Below, piece by piece: positions 30,672-43,400 of a DNA stretch of 60,000 nt (the first letter of the stretch is position 1; each line of letters starts with the position of its first letter). Location of the stretch: NCBI RefSeq assembly GCF_932526225.1, contig NC_064047.1:7689501-7749500 (forward strand), in the 5' to 3' direction. Origin of the DNA: Nematostella vectensis. Its lineage: Eukaryota; Cnidaria; Anthozoa; Actiniaria; Edwardsiidae. The notes under the pieces were generated by a model. The model did not search any database and was not told where the DNA came from. It saw only the letters and a list, made by a program, of their open reading frames with translations. Made by a program: the position numbers and the translations under genes.

Positions 30672-33600
30672 ATGGCGGCTTCACGAATGTTAAGACGAGG
30701 ATTTGATTATGTAAAAAGTAAAGAGTTTAGGGAATATTTATGCAGGTAAGCACTGGTATACTTTGAGTTTTATCAATATTTTCTCTGCAATAAGTTATAT
30801 TTCCCCAAAAGTCTGTTTACACTCTTATTTCGATTTTATTTCAGCACGGTGAGTTGGCGGTTTGTCATCGTCTTGGTCGAATTTGTGGTTTGCTTTATAC
30901 TTGCATTCATTCTAATGTCTTATTTATTCTTCTATTTCTATCCATTGTGAAATTAGCACTTCTGGGGACCAGGTAAATGACTATTATTTGATTATGTTTA
31001 CATTTTATTTTCCGGATAAACCACTTGGTAACGAGTATCTCGAAGCTCGAGGTTTCGTTTGCGTTCTGCTTTTCTGTTATAGATTAAAATGTAGATATTT
31101 TAGTATTCACGAAACCCATAGCCCTTATTTCACTCTACAAAGCGTAGGATTCTGCAAGTTCGTGACTTTTATTATTGCGTGCTTCTTCCATTTAGTGCAA
31201 AGTTTCAAACTGTGAAATTTCAATCAAATCTCTTGAAAACTTGCCCGACTTCACTGCTAGCTGAGGGATTAATAAACTAAAGTAAACGTGCAGCTTGATT
31301 GCATATTAGGTATATGGACTATCCCTTATAACCTAAAGAAATTAATTAGTATTACTAGTAGATCTATAATCCTTTTGTGACATCTGATAGCAAAATTTAG
31401 CAGCTCTTCATTTACTTAAAGACAAATTTTCAGCTTATCAAAAAAGTGAAGGGGTCAGGAATATCTACAAGGACAAAAAATATTTATAATATAGCATTTT
31501 TATAATTTTTTTTATTGCAAAGTATTGTGTTGTCTCTTAGCAGGTCATACAGGATATATGGGCCTACAAATCAATCAATAAGACATCTCCAATGTTCAAT
31601 GTGTCACTCTCATATTTGATTATCAGCAAGAAATTACTGCAAATTTGAATTTACCCCACTTTGTTAATGGTCCGTTGTAAGAGTCTGTAACACACCTTAT
31701 ATTCTACAAGTGCAGAAAGCAAATGTATAATGAGTCATGTGACATTTGGAACATTGGAGATGCCTTCTAGGTGGATAACATCTTCATGATAAAAGCTGAA
31801 TGTGTTTTGTGAGCAGTGAACTCTGTTTTTTATAGTTGCAAACTGGGGTTTACCACTTGCTGCCATAGCTGACATGAAGAAAGACCCAGAGTACATCAGT
31901 GGGAAGATGACAACAGGTAGGCGGCAGTGCTTGGGGAATCCCTTGGTTTCTTTCAGTCGTGGAACTGTCATTTACCAAACAACATTAGCTGTTTGCGCTG
32001 ATGTCTTTTGAATTTGAAATTTTTTTGCCATATCAACAGTAATGTTGCTAATTATGTCTGAATTTAAGTGATCTCATACTAAATACTGCTCTTGATCAAA
32101 CATTGTTTTGTAAAATAAACTGTGTAAAAACAGAGACTGTAGTTAAAACAGATTAAAGTTGTTTTGAGGATTGTCCCCAGGGGGGGGGACTCTCCCTAAA
32201 AACAAATATGTACATATGCTCGTTGTGAAAATGAATTTAAACCCTAAGGGATAGTAAAATGGGTAAGGTTTCTGGATTTTTCAACCCTAAGGGATAGCAA
32301 AATGGGTGTTGTTTCTGGATTTTTTTAACCCTAAGGGATAGCAAAATGGGTAAGGTTTCTGGATTTTTTTAACCCTAAGGGATAGCAAAATGGGTAAGGT
32401 TTCTGGGTTTTTCAACCCTAAGGGATAGCAAAATGGTTAAGGTTTCTGGACTTTTTAACTCTAAGGGATAGCAAAATGTTTTTTTTTTAACCCTAAGGGA
32501 TAGCAAAATGGGTGTGGTTTCTGGATTTTTCAACCCTAAGGGATAGCAAAATGGGTGTTGTTTCTGGATTTTTTTAACCCTAAGGGATAGCAAAATGGGT
32601 AAGGTTTCTGGATTTTTCAACCCTAAGGGATAGCAAAATGGGTGTTGTTTCTGGATTTTTTTAACCCTAAGGGATAGCAAAATGGGTAAGGTTTCTGGAT
32701 TTTTCAACCCTAAGGGATAGCAAAATGGTTAAGGTTCCTGGACTTTTTAACTCTAAGGGATAGCAAATTTTTTTTTTAACCCTAAGGGATAGCAAAATGG
32801 GTGTGGTTTCTGCATTTTTTAACCATAAGGAATAGCAAAATGGGTGTGGTTTCTGGACTTTTTAACTCTAAGGGATATCAAAATGGATGTAGTTTCTGGA
32901 TTTTTTAACCCTCAGGGATAGCAAAATGGGTTTGTTTTTTTTAACCCTAAGGGATAGCAAAATGGGTGTGGTTTCTGCATTTTTTAACTGTAAGGAATAG
33001 CAAAATGGGTGTGGTTTCTGGATTGCTAAAGTTACAGCCGGCTCCACAATAATCCAAAGGACAATTGCGATTTTGATTGGCCATTTGACGTTCATTCTCT
33101 TTAGTTGACAGTTGACACAAGATTGACTGATCGAGGTTTAACAGAAAGTATTACAATCTGAGTGTGATTTGTACTTTTTTGGGTCGGGTCATGGTAGACA
33201 CCCTAAGGGATAGCAGATTTCCAGAAGACCCTAAGGGATAGCACTTGGGGCGAAATTTATACCCTAAGGGATAGGACAAGCATATGTCACTTTTTATGGT
33301 GTCCCCCTCCCCCCGGGGGATTTCCCTTGTTGGCAGAACTCCTTTCACCTAGCCATGAAACACATTATTTTTTAGCGGTCACGGTAAAGAATCCTGCATT
33401 CTGATTCGCTTATAGAGTGGTCCAGAGATTCCTAGGTCTGAGAATCGATATTTAAGTGCGCTGCTTGCTGTTTAAGAGGTCTTTAAAATAATGACAAGGG
33501 CTGACGGACCTCCTACCCGGCAAATAACCCCTATTTACTTCAATCATGTGTTGACATATAGTCCCATGGTTTTTCTACATCTTGTCTGCAGTCTTTCTAG

Positions 33601-35875
33601 TAAAACCATTGAGTTATTTTTTAGTTGGGTTTATTTTCGGTTTTCAATCTCTATGCATGCGAACACAGCATATCAGTTACTGTGGTAGATTTGTATAACA
33701 AACTACACAAACGCACATGCTATACATTCTGGTAGTTGTGGTAGCTCTCCTTGTCATTTCTGAATGAAAACAAGTATGCTTAAACAGGAGGTTCCGCTAT
33801 GAAAGGGAAAGCTCCTCCCTACCCCGGGCTCAAGAACAATCAGTTATCAATCAGTCGTCAATGAGTCAACATGTCAGGACAATTGCTCTGAGCGCTAAAT
33901 TCAACATTCATATTCTAAACCAAAATAAATATTATTTCTAGAGTTTTCCATCTGAAAATGTTTCTATCTATCATAAAATAATGCTAATAACGCTGTCTTG
34001 TTACCTGTGCAAAAATGGTTTTATTCCAGCCGACGTAGGCTCATAGATAAGCAATTTTACAGGAGACTTGTAATTTGTGACCGCTAGTGTGGCAGTGTTC
34101 TGGTTATAATTGCAAATTCGAGCCCGGGGGTGGGAGGAGCTTTCCCTTTTCTAGCGGAACCTTGTGTTTAATTATAGTTGGAACCACCTATTGAATGTGT
34201 GATTTTTGACAAAATATTTGCTGTCATGTTTTTAGCTCTGTGTATCTACTCCATGCTGTTTATGAGGTTTGCATGGAAAGTACATCCCAGGAACATGCTA
34301 CTGTTCGCCTGCCATTTTACTAACGAAGTCTGTCAACTAGGACAACTAGGGAGATTTACCAAATACAAGTAAGGGATTGCCTGAATGTCTTTATTTACAC
34401 AGGGATATCATTTTATGTTTCCTGCCCATATCATGTGCCCAACAGAACAGGACCATTATCGTCATGGCCAGCACCACCATCATCCTTATATCTTCACTTG
34501 GGATGACCCCCTCTGCACTTGGGATGACCCCTTCCCCATTTGGAATGACCCCTTCCCTACTTTGGATGACCCCCTCCCCACTTGGGATGACCCCCTCTCC
34601 ACTTGTCTGTGTGTCACTTGGGAAGACCCCTCCCATTAGGAATGACCCCGTCCCCACTTGGGATGACCCCCTCTTCACTTGTCTGTCTGCCACTTGGGAT
34701 GTCTGTCTGTCTGCCACTTGGGATGATCCCCTCCCTATTTGGAATGACCCCCTCCCCACTTGGGGTGACTCCCTCTCCACTTGTCTGTCTGCCACTTGGG
34801 ATGTCTGTCTGCCACTTGGGATGACCCCCACCCCACTTGGAATGACCCCCTCTTCACTTGGGACGACCCCCTCCCCACTTGGGATGACCCCCTCCCCACT
34901 TGGGATGACCCCTCTCCACTTGGGATGACCCCTCCCCACTTGGGATGACCCCCTCCCCACTTGGGATGACCCCCTCTCCACTTGGGATGACCCCCTCTCC
35001 ACTTGGGACGACCCCCTCTCCACTTGGGATGACCCCTTCCCCATTTGGAATGACCCCTTCCCCACTTGGGATGACCCCCTCCCCACTTGTCTGTGTGTCA
35101 CTTGGGAAGACCCCCTCCCATTAGGAATGACCCCCTCCCCACTTGGGATGACCCCCTCTTCACTTGTCTGTCTGCCACTTGGGATGTCTGTCTGCCACTT
35201 GGGATGACCCCCTCCCTATTTGGAATGACCCCCTCCCCACTTGGGGTGACCCCCTCTCCACTTGTCTGTCTGCCACTTGGGATGTCTGTCTGCCACTTGG
35301 GATGACCCCCACCCCACTTGGAATGACCCCCTCTTCACTTGGGACGACCCCCTCCCCACTTGGGATGACCCCCTCCCCACTTGGGATGACCCCTCTCCAC
35401 TTGGGATGACCTCTCCCCACTTGGGATGACCCCCTCCCCACTTGGGATGACCCCCTCTCCACTTGGGATGACCCCCTCTCCACTTGGGATGACCCCTCTC
35501 CACTTGGGATGACCCCCTTTCCACTTGGGATGACCCACTCTCCATTTGGGACGACCCCCTCCCCACTTGGGATGACCCCTCTTCACTTGGGATGACCCCC
35601 TCTCCACTTGGGATGACTCCGTCTCCACTTGGGATGACCCCGTCTCCTCTTGGGATGAACCCCTCCCCACTTGGGATGGTGACCACCAGGTGACCCCCAT
35701 TTGCGAGTTTTTGGATATGCCACTGTTGATACACATACACACATTTAGTCTTACTTGTTTATCGTCACAAATTGTTGCATTAGTGTAGTGATTGCATTTT
35801 TCTTTGATTTTTAGGTTGGAAGGTGGCAAGCAACAGCCTGCTTTGGCTATTGAGTATGAAAGCTCTTCAAGTTAG
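30672..35875 (+). CDS. MPC1: Mitochondrial pyruvate carrier 1 (6 exons, 122 aa)
   Basis: MPC1 pairs with MPC2 in the inner mitochondrial membrane to import pyruvate. Exons: 30672-30745, 30845-30848, 30957-30972, 31836-31916, 34236-34368 and 35815-35875 (TAG). The product aligns along nearly its whole length with animal MPC1 as I recall it: [72 protein letters not shown]. It is a little longer than the human protein (109 aa) because of a Gln/Ser-rich tail. The second exon is only 4 nt and is needed to keep the frame. Introns 4 and 5 are filled with minisatellites. The 3'UTR contains a MITE-like hairpin, and AATAAA lies at 36434-36439. Confidence 0.93.
30845..30848 (+). other. MPC1: 4-nt coding microexon (CACG) of MPC1
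   Basis: Exon 1 ends TGC AG|GTAAGC and the HFWGP exon starts CAC TTC. Joining them directly puts HFWGP out of frame. Between them, GATTTTATTTCAG|CACG|GTGAGTTGG offers a strong acceptor and donor 4 nt apart. Using it gives AGC ACG, Ser-Thr, exactly the two residues found before HFWGP in animal MPC1, and brings the next exon into phase (CCA G|TT GCA). Confidence 0.85.
32225..33285. repeat. 40-45 bp minisatellite, MPC1 intron
   Basis: About 18 copies of a unit built on AACCCTAAGGGATAGCAAAA then TGGGTGTGGTTTCTGGATTT, up to 33030. Looser copies of CCCTAAGGGATAG follow at 33200-33275. The CCCTAAGGG core is itself near-palindromic. Confidence 0.92.
34497..35682. repeat. 21-bp minisatellite with a 484-bp higher-order period, MPC1 intron
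   Basis: The basic unit is ACTTGGGATGACCCCCTCCCC. Interspersed CTTGTCTGTCTGCCACTTGG variants recur with a spacing of 484 bp (for example 34603 and 35087), showing a block duplication. It opens long false frames on both strands (Pro/Leu-rich on plus, Gly/Ser-rich on minus). Confidence 0.93.
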
Positions 35876-35970
35876 GAAGAAATACATAATATTTTCATAA
35901 AAATTGTTTTATCATACTGTTTTTCCTCTAGGAACAAAAATATGTTTATTTGTATATATAAATTACAATT

Positions 35971-36085
35971 CTACTGGGACTGTCATGGTGGTTTTTCAAA
36001 CCCATTTTTCGAGCACCGATTACAATTACGATTACTCTGGTGGCCTTAAAATGGGTGTGAAAAACCTTCTTGACAGTCCCAGTAG
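35971..36085. mobile_element. 115-bp hAT-like MITE in the MPC1 3'UTR
   Basis: The ends are CTACTGGGACTGTC and GACAGTCCCAGTAG, perfect 14-bp inverted repeats. Symmetry continues inward (GGTTTTTCAAACCCATTTT on the left, a near match in reverse on the right). It is flanked by TTACAATT on the left and TTACAATG on the right, a 7 of 8 match to an 8-bp target duplication as left by hAT-type elements. Confidence 0.8.
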
Positions 36086-36433
36086 TTACAATGGCTACAT
36101 ACATATTGTCTTAGAAGTACTATTTAAGAAGTTATCTTATAACTTGTGTGTCTAATCAATAGATATTTATAACCATTTTAACTGTAGATTTGTGCTTGGA
36201 GAAACTTTTAATTTAGATTTTGCAACCTGCTAGTAAAGGGGACTTTTATAAACAACAACTTCTTGTCAACGTTTTTTTTAGTTTTTGATGCAGACAACCA
36301 TCATTGATAAAAATCCCAAAGGCTTAGCTAGGCAAGCAGTTAGGATTGTCCCTACAGCCTTTTAAAAATATAAATATGTTAAAGTTCTACCAATTAATGT
36401 AAACAACTGTATGTAAACAAGTTTTAAGTGTTA

Positions 36434-36439
36434 AATAAA
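36434..36439 (+). terminator. Polyadenylation signal AATAAA, probable MPC1 3' end
   Basis: AATAAA about 560 bp after the MPC1 stop and the first plus-strand AATAAA after it. Between here and 37435 I see no gene, only A/T-rich sequence. Confidence 0.5.
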
Positions 36440-37435
36440 ATGATTTTAAAGGACCATAGCAGGGAGTGGGGCACTGGGGGCACCCAAATATTTAAAAAAA
36501 TTATAAGAAAATGACCAGTAGCGGCGTGGCTGTGCCCCCCAATTGTATTCTTGATGTTTCTGTATCGTGCCCCCACAATAATTCGAGGCTTGCTACGGGT
36601 ATGTTTTAGGGTATCAAACTATAAATGTATTGAATGATATGTGGAAAATACATTCATGTAATGTTTTACCTTTTTTCCATTTTTTTTTGGTATTTTGATG
36701 CATTTTTTTTGGTTTGGCTTCAAACAACATAGCAATGACACTGTATCTCATACCAACCCAGAAATTATAACCATGCAGAAAGACAATAGGGACCTTAAGC
36801 AACGACGACTGCAACGCTGATGGCGATGGCAGAAAACAATGGAATTTGATTTAGAATTCAATAAGGGCACGTATAAATGCGTTCTGTCTGATACATTTCA
36901 GCCGTTTTCCGTAAAAACATGAACGTGAAAACTCAAAGTTTCACGGTCAATTGAGAACACGGATGTTTACACTGTCAACTCCACTAACTACGTTCGCTAC
37001 TGTAGAAATAATGTCCTCAGTTTATTTTTTATCTGTCCCTGACTATGTTTTCCTTATTCTATTGCAATTAAATTATTATTAATCGCCACGCGCGAAAAAA
37101 TCTTTTTCGATCGCGTTGTCCTAGCCGTCTTCATCGCCTTGGTTAAGGTCCCTAATTTCTGTGCAATTTCACACCGCCATTACAGGATAAGACAAAGCAT
37201 CAGAGCACAGCAAAGTCCCTAGATTTCTGTTCAGTATTCCTGTGGTAAGCCGTGAGGGAAGAGGGGCTGGTTCGGATGATGTGACGTTTTCTACCACAGG
37301 GAACCCACAAAGAGCGCCAGGAACAAGCGATGCATTTGTGACTTGATTACTTTAACTTCTTTTGAAAAATCAATTGTAGTTTGGCCTTCATTTGGGATAC
37401 ATCAGTTATCCCTATGAATGAGTATTGTCATAGCT

Positions 37436-40400
37436 TCACTTGTGAGGCTGCAGTGCAAGAGTGTCCATTTGCTTTATCTGATGTTCAGAGATCCAAAGCG
37501 ATTCTGGGATGCCTGTGGTTGAACTAAAAAAGGGACCACTGACACCAAGTTGAGGCTGATCATTCGTTACCAGGCCTCTGTGAGTTAGCCAGTTGCGGGC
37601 GGCCTCAATCCCTCTGTCAAATTTGAACAGCAGGGCAGTATGATGGTACAATGATGCGGTGCTATCTGCAACAAACAGCAAGACATGAAAATGAGATACG
37701 AATATACGGTTCAATAGTGACTGCAGCATTATTTTATCGAAAGTAGTTGGAATACCACCACTCATCCGGAGAGGATACTCGGCCCGTGTTTAGATCAGGG
37801 ATGGTATAAAAAACCTACCCTGTCGACAGGTGATATGGCCATAGCTAGAAAACTTTGTTCAGGGGGGAGGGGGGGGGACAAGCCTCAGGCATTTCTTTTA
37901 TTTGCTTCGTGGGCAGACGATTTCTTCATGTCTTTATAAAATCCCTGCTGTACTTAAGGGGCAGCTGCCCCACCCCTCCCCCCCCCCCCCCCTGCCTGCC
38001 TCTGGGCACGTTCCGTGAACACTGAGAGAGCACCAAAATAACCATTCAGGCTTATTAAACTGTTAAATGACCTTTCAGCTTAGAAATCCAACAAAATTGC
38101 ATAGAAATTCAACGAAATTGTGAATTAAACGTCCCACGTAATTTACGTGTTTTTTTTTTTTGTTAAGTGTTGTTTTTCTGATACTTTATCCGATTTTTTT
38201 CAGTTCGAGTGTGAAAGTGCCTTTTTCAAACTATTGAACAAGAGTCGCAAAACAATCTTCATACACAGGGGTAACGAATCAGATTATTTCCGGTGATGAC
38301 CCTGGTGTGAACAAATGCCTCAATAAAGAGTTTTTTTTAACGAGACGGTAAAAATATGTCGCGTTAGCGAATTTCGTTATCCCTGTGTCCGTCAGCACTG
38401 GGCCCTAGTGCTTACATACCCGGGTGCCAGGTCAGACTCTCCGTAAGCTCTTCAAGTGAGTCCTTGTCTTGCTGCAATGACTGCATTACCAGGGCACGAC
38501 AGAGATGAGCTTGCGCCTGAAAACACACATAGGTCCTTACGCTATATTCGCACTAGCAACATAACGCAAGACAGAGATGAGCTTGCGCCTGAAAACATCA
38601 CATAGGTCCTTACGCTATATTCGCACTAGCACGTCACGCTAGAAGTAGTTTGCTTTAAAGCCGCATTATCACCAGTTTACTTCCGGTCGATTACATAACA
38701 ATCTCCGATGATTTTTAACGGAAAACGCGAAAAATATTTCAAAATATTGAAAGCAGTGTGTTTACTGGAAGTGATTGATAATTTAGATAATTTAGATTCT
38801 TTTGTCTTTTAACGGTTGAGGTTTCCGTCGGACCTCCGGAAGTAAACTGGTGACAATGCGGCTTTAAGGCGTTTGTCCGTTTGTCATTTTATCGCTATGA
38901 TAGCCATCTTGTTTTCTACAAGTTATAAATCAACAAGAGGTTGAAAAAGTATGTTGTACGCCTCTGTAAAATAGAGTAGTTGCGCTGACTATTCGAGCGT
39001 TCGACCGTCGGAGCAAAAGATACTTTTTCGAACTTGTATTGATTTATACATTGTCTACACGCCTACGCAGGCCATATATTTTTTCTACAGCTTGTTTGTA
39101 GTCTTTCTAGTTATACCATTGTTTTATACTGGCCTCACTTATGCTGGGACGAGGCCGTCCAAATAAGGATGAAGTTATTTTAAAAATCACCGAGTAAACG
39201 CTTGGGAGCAGCTTATCGCATTTACAAGGTATCATGTCTCAGGTTATGTTTTATCGACAGGTGCAGGGGAGGGGAGGGGAGGGAAGGGAGTGGTCAGGAG
39301 CGGCTTCATTGAATTATATGGTGATTTAAATCCAAGAAGATTTTTTTAAAAATCTCATAGACCCCCCCCCCCCCAAAAAAAAAACAAATTTCAAAATCCC
39401 CTGATGAGTGGGCAACCACGAAACAGACCTGTAGGGAAACCTATGTAGTTTGTATTTTTCTCAAACCAACACTATTTCAAAGTATATTCTCGACTGTTTA
39501 AACTTAAAAAGGGAGCCGATCGATTGACACTATGTAAGCCACTGTAGACTAAATAAAGAGTGCCCTAATATAACTATGACATCAACGCGCACGCTGATTG
39601 TGGCAAAATGAAAAGATAAACAACTGAAATTAAATTTCACCTATGTCATATACATACAAGATAAGTCACCTTAACGTGTCTTACTGCGGTGTGCTTGTCC
39701 ATGTGATCTCCATCATCTACGCCTGTACAGTAACCACGCATATAATGTCACCTAGTTTTAAAAATACTGATGGTATTTGTGATCATGTTGATGGTGCAGT
39801 TGACAGTGATGTCGTCCTAATGGTGGTGATAAGCGGTAGTATTTAAGAGAAAAAGAGGAAGAAAAGGAGGCCGAGAGGAGGAGGAGGAAAACACTTCTCC
39901 AGCCTCTATTTAGGGCGCGTTTTTTCCCTTTCATTCTGAAATTGGAATGGTTGGTAGGCAATGTTGAGAATGGCATTCGATTTTTCGAGTCTTCCTGCTA
40001 CAGGTAGCAGAATGAGTGGAATGGCCTTCATTCCATTCCGGAATGGGAACGCGGGTTAAAGGAACGCGCGCTTTTTCTATTCTATTCTTTCTCATTCCGG
40101 AATCACGAGAAAAAAAAACGCCTCCTTAGATATATAGGTGTATATACGTATTAACAAAAGACCTTTAAACTTGTGCATGTAGTTAACAGTTAATATTCAA
40201 GTTTAATATTTAGTAATAGAGTAAACGATCTCAAAGGTCCTTCCAGTACTTAAAAATAAATAAATAACGCAACAATAAAATGTAAATCGTTTCATTTACG
40301 AGCTGGCTCACTAATGCCCTTTATCCCCCCAAAAACTTTCCTTGACCTGAAAACGCATTGATGTTTTTTTTCATAGTTTCGTCTATGAAAATTTCATTGT

Positions 40401-43400
40401 CCACGATACAACAATTACGGCAAATAAAATAACGCTACTCAATATTCTTATCCTTTCAGTTCTTATTTTTCAATGAAAACAAAAGCTTCAACACGTTTTT
40501 TTGTATTTGGTTTGGTCCCTTGGGCTTTTCCACTAAATCCACTAATAATGGCTCATTACCATGTGGGAGTGGCCTCATGCTAAACAACTCTAATAGGCTA
40601 GGGCAGTGTTTTCTCGAGACTCTGTGGCGTTCGTTGGCAAAGTGATTCCCGAGACACTTACCCCCTTGCTCACTTGAGTCCAGTTTTCGTCTCTTTGTAC
40701 GCTGTGTGTACTCCTTGTCTAGCGGTGACAACTTGAGCCCATCAAGGGTCTGAAGTAACCTAAAGATTGCGATACGTTGTTTTATGTGTTTTCAAACAAT
40801 AGTGTGGTTTTTATTTAGTTTTGAGAAATATAGCCTTCCCTGCAGTTTTGACACTTATGGGCCGTTTCAGACCCGCAATATGCATATATCGAACCCGAGC
40901 TGTTGCTACAGTAGCTACATGTATGTTGCGGGCCTATTTTTATTGTATGATGAATACGGTAACACCGAGATTAGACTTGGATCAATTTCAGCAATAACAC
41001 TTTATAACCAGGGTAATATGTGTAAAATTAAATCGGAATACTGTAAAAGTATTTTTAAATTTCTAATTGATTTTGCTGTATTTTTACTGGTAAGGTTATT
41101 CTGCGAGTGATTTAATTGATTGAATGATTCGTCCCTACCCTCGTAAGTATGCACATACTGTCCCCGCCCCTGTAAGTTTGTACCTGTGTAGACATTCTAG
41201 GGATGGGAGAGGCAGCTCCATCTGCCAAAGCGACCAAGCCTTGTAAAGCGCTAGCTCCATGTCAGATACATCGAGCCTGCCATCACGATAGTCAGCGGTG
41301 CTATCAGTACTGGGTATGCGTGGCCTTTTCACACCAGACGCAGTTTCTGCTTTCAAAAAAAAAGGATGGTAATACTAACATATATCATATGTGTTTAGAT
41401 TGGTGGGTGATATCATCATTTTAAAATTAGACCTTGCGGCCGGTTGGACTATTATGTAGGTCTATTCATAATTCTCCGGTCAAACTAAGACAAAAAATAG
41501 CGACGACTAAAAATGGTTTGCATATCGGCGGTTGGTTTTCACTGCCTGTCAATGGCCGCTCGCATTGGGTTGACTTTGAGTTCAGTGACATCCTTTTGTC
41601 GAACCGAAGCATAAAATAGTCGGAGACAACGATTAAGCCTTTCCTTAGTCATTTTTTTATTGGATAACTAAATTCTGTTTGACTTCCATTCATCAAAGTG
41701 TAAACTTATAGTAAACAAAACACGATAAAAATGTTTTTACATTTCTCTTATCTCTCGGGGATTTCCTGTTGAAATTTGAAAAACTTGAAAATACTACATA
41801 AATTTATCGCCGTTTTCGGTTGTTTTCTTACCGTTGAAAATTATCATTTCATATTTGGTTTCCTTTGTTGTTGTTTTCTGGGAAAGCATTATCTAAGTAA
41901 ACATCAAAGGGTGGGCTAACACGCATGTTTTCAAACAACATTTTCCATGTTGTTTGAAAAAACCTATGCTAAGTGTGAACACAGCATTACTGTCATGTCA
42001 CACCCATGCTCGAGTGCGAATGCAGCATTACAGTCATGTCAAACCCATGCTTAAGTGTGAACAAAGCATTACTGTCATGTCAAACCTATGCTCAAGTGTG
42101 AACACAGCATTACTGTCATGTCATACCCATTGAGTTCTCAGATTCTGCGACCTCAGTTCTATCCGTGTAAGACTCGGAGATGTGGTCACAGATTGTCAAG
42201 CAATCCTCGTATCTGCGCGCGCATAGTAACGCAAGTGCGCAGTCTCGGTAAAGTAACTGCATCGGTGGGAAGCATAAGGTCGATAAGACAGGTTTCTGTG
42301 GAAGAAAAAAAAAGGTCAAAGAACTAAATGCTATACACTTATTTCAAAAAACGTAGTCACTGCAAAGAGCGAACGTCAGATATCAAGATATCACGGAAGT
42401 TCTAGTTATAGAGCCATGATTTAAAATGTAATGGATTATCGTATAATTTATCCATATATTCCCCTACATAGGGTGGAAATTTAATAAGGCCCATGGTACT
42501 TTTCGGCCGTAGAGCTGCCATCTGCTTTAGCATTGAATAAGTTGCTTTTCTCTGTTTTTGCCGCTATTAGCCAGAGCACGTGCGAGTTTCCACCCTAAAA
42601 GTCGCGTGATTTCTCGGGAAAGTCAGGATTTGTTTGAGTATATAATCCAGGGTCAGGCGTTTTTGGGGGTTCTAAGTTTCTATTATTGATAATTCGGGAA
42701 ATTCTTGGATCTACTAGATCCTTCGTTACGTTTATTTAGCATGTGTACCCCGTCTCTGGGACCGTGTGATGTCTAACCTCGCTTATTGGTTGATCGGCCA
42801 GAGAAACTAAAACATCCAAGAACGCGTTCGCTGCCTCCTCGAACCTGCAATTTAAGATCGAGTTCTCAAGTTATTAGGAGAAAAACGGAAATGGTGTAGC
42901 TTGTGGGTGTAGATTGTGGATTGTGGTGTGTGGCTTAAGAATAATACTTAAAGCCGCATTGTCTCTAGTTTACTTCCGGAGGTCCGACGGAAACCTCAAC
43001 CGTTAAAAGACAAAAGAATCTATTAGAATCCGAGATATTTTACAGGCCATCCGCTATAAATTATCGATCACATCCTCAAAGAAACTTCCAATAAACACAC
43101 TGCTTTCAATATTTTGAAATATTTTTCGCGTTTTCCGTTAAAAATCATCGGAGATTGTTACGTAATCGACCGGAAGTAAACTAGTGACAATGCGGCTTTA
43201 AGCAGAAAAGAGTGCTCGCGTCGGGTTTCGTCGGAGAACAACGTTCCCACCACCTCCCCCGCCAACACAATTTGCAATTAAACCAGGTTCACAATTAGTG
43301 GCCTGATGACTCCACACGATACTGCTGATACAAGTACAGTTGATTGATGATATCAGCAAACAAGCACAGCGCAATATCCGGCGTGCCTATTCTCTAGTGC

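Noticed and set aside
34391-35829. Collagen-like or QVGRGSS-repeat proteins on the minus strand
   Set aside because: 21-bp minisatellite in an MPC1 intron.
40456-40661. Extension of a FANCG-like exon past the donor at 40661 (ELFSMRPLPHG... frame)
   Set aside because: The frame is open, but the GTAAGT donor is strong and the downstream peptide does not resemble FANCG.
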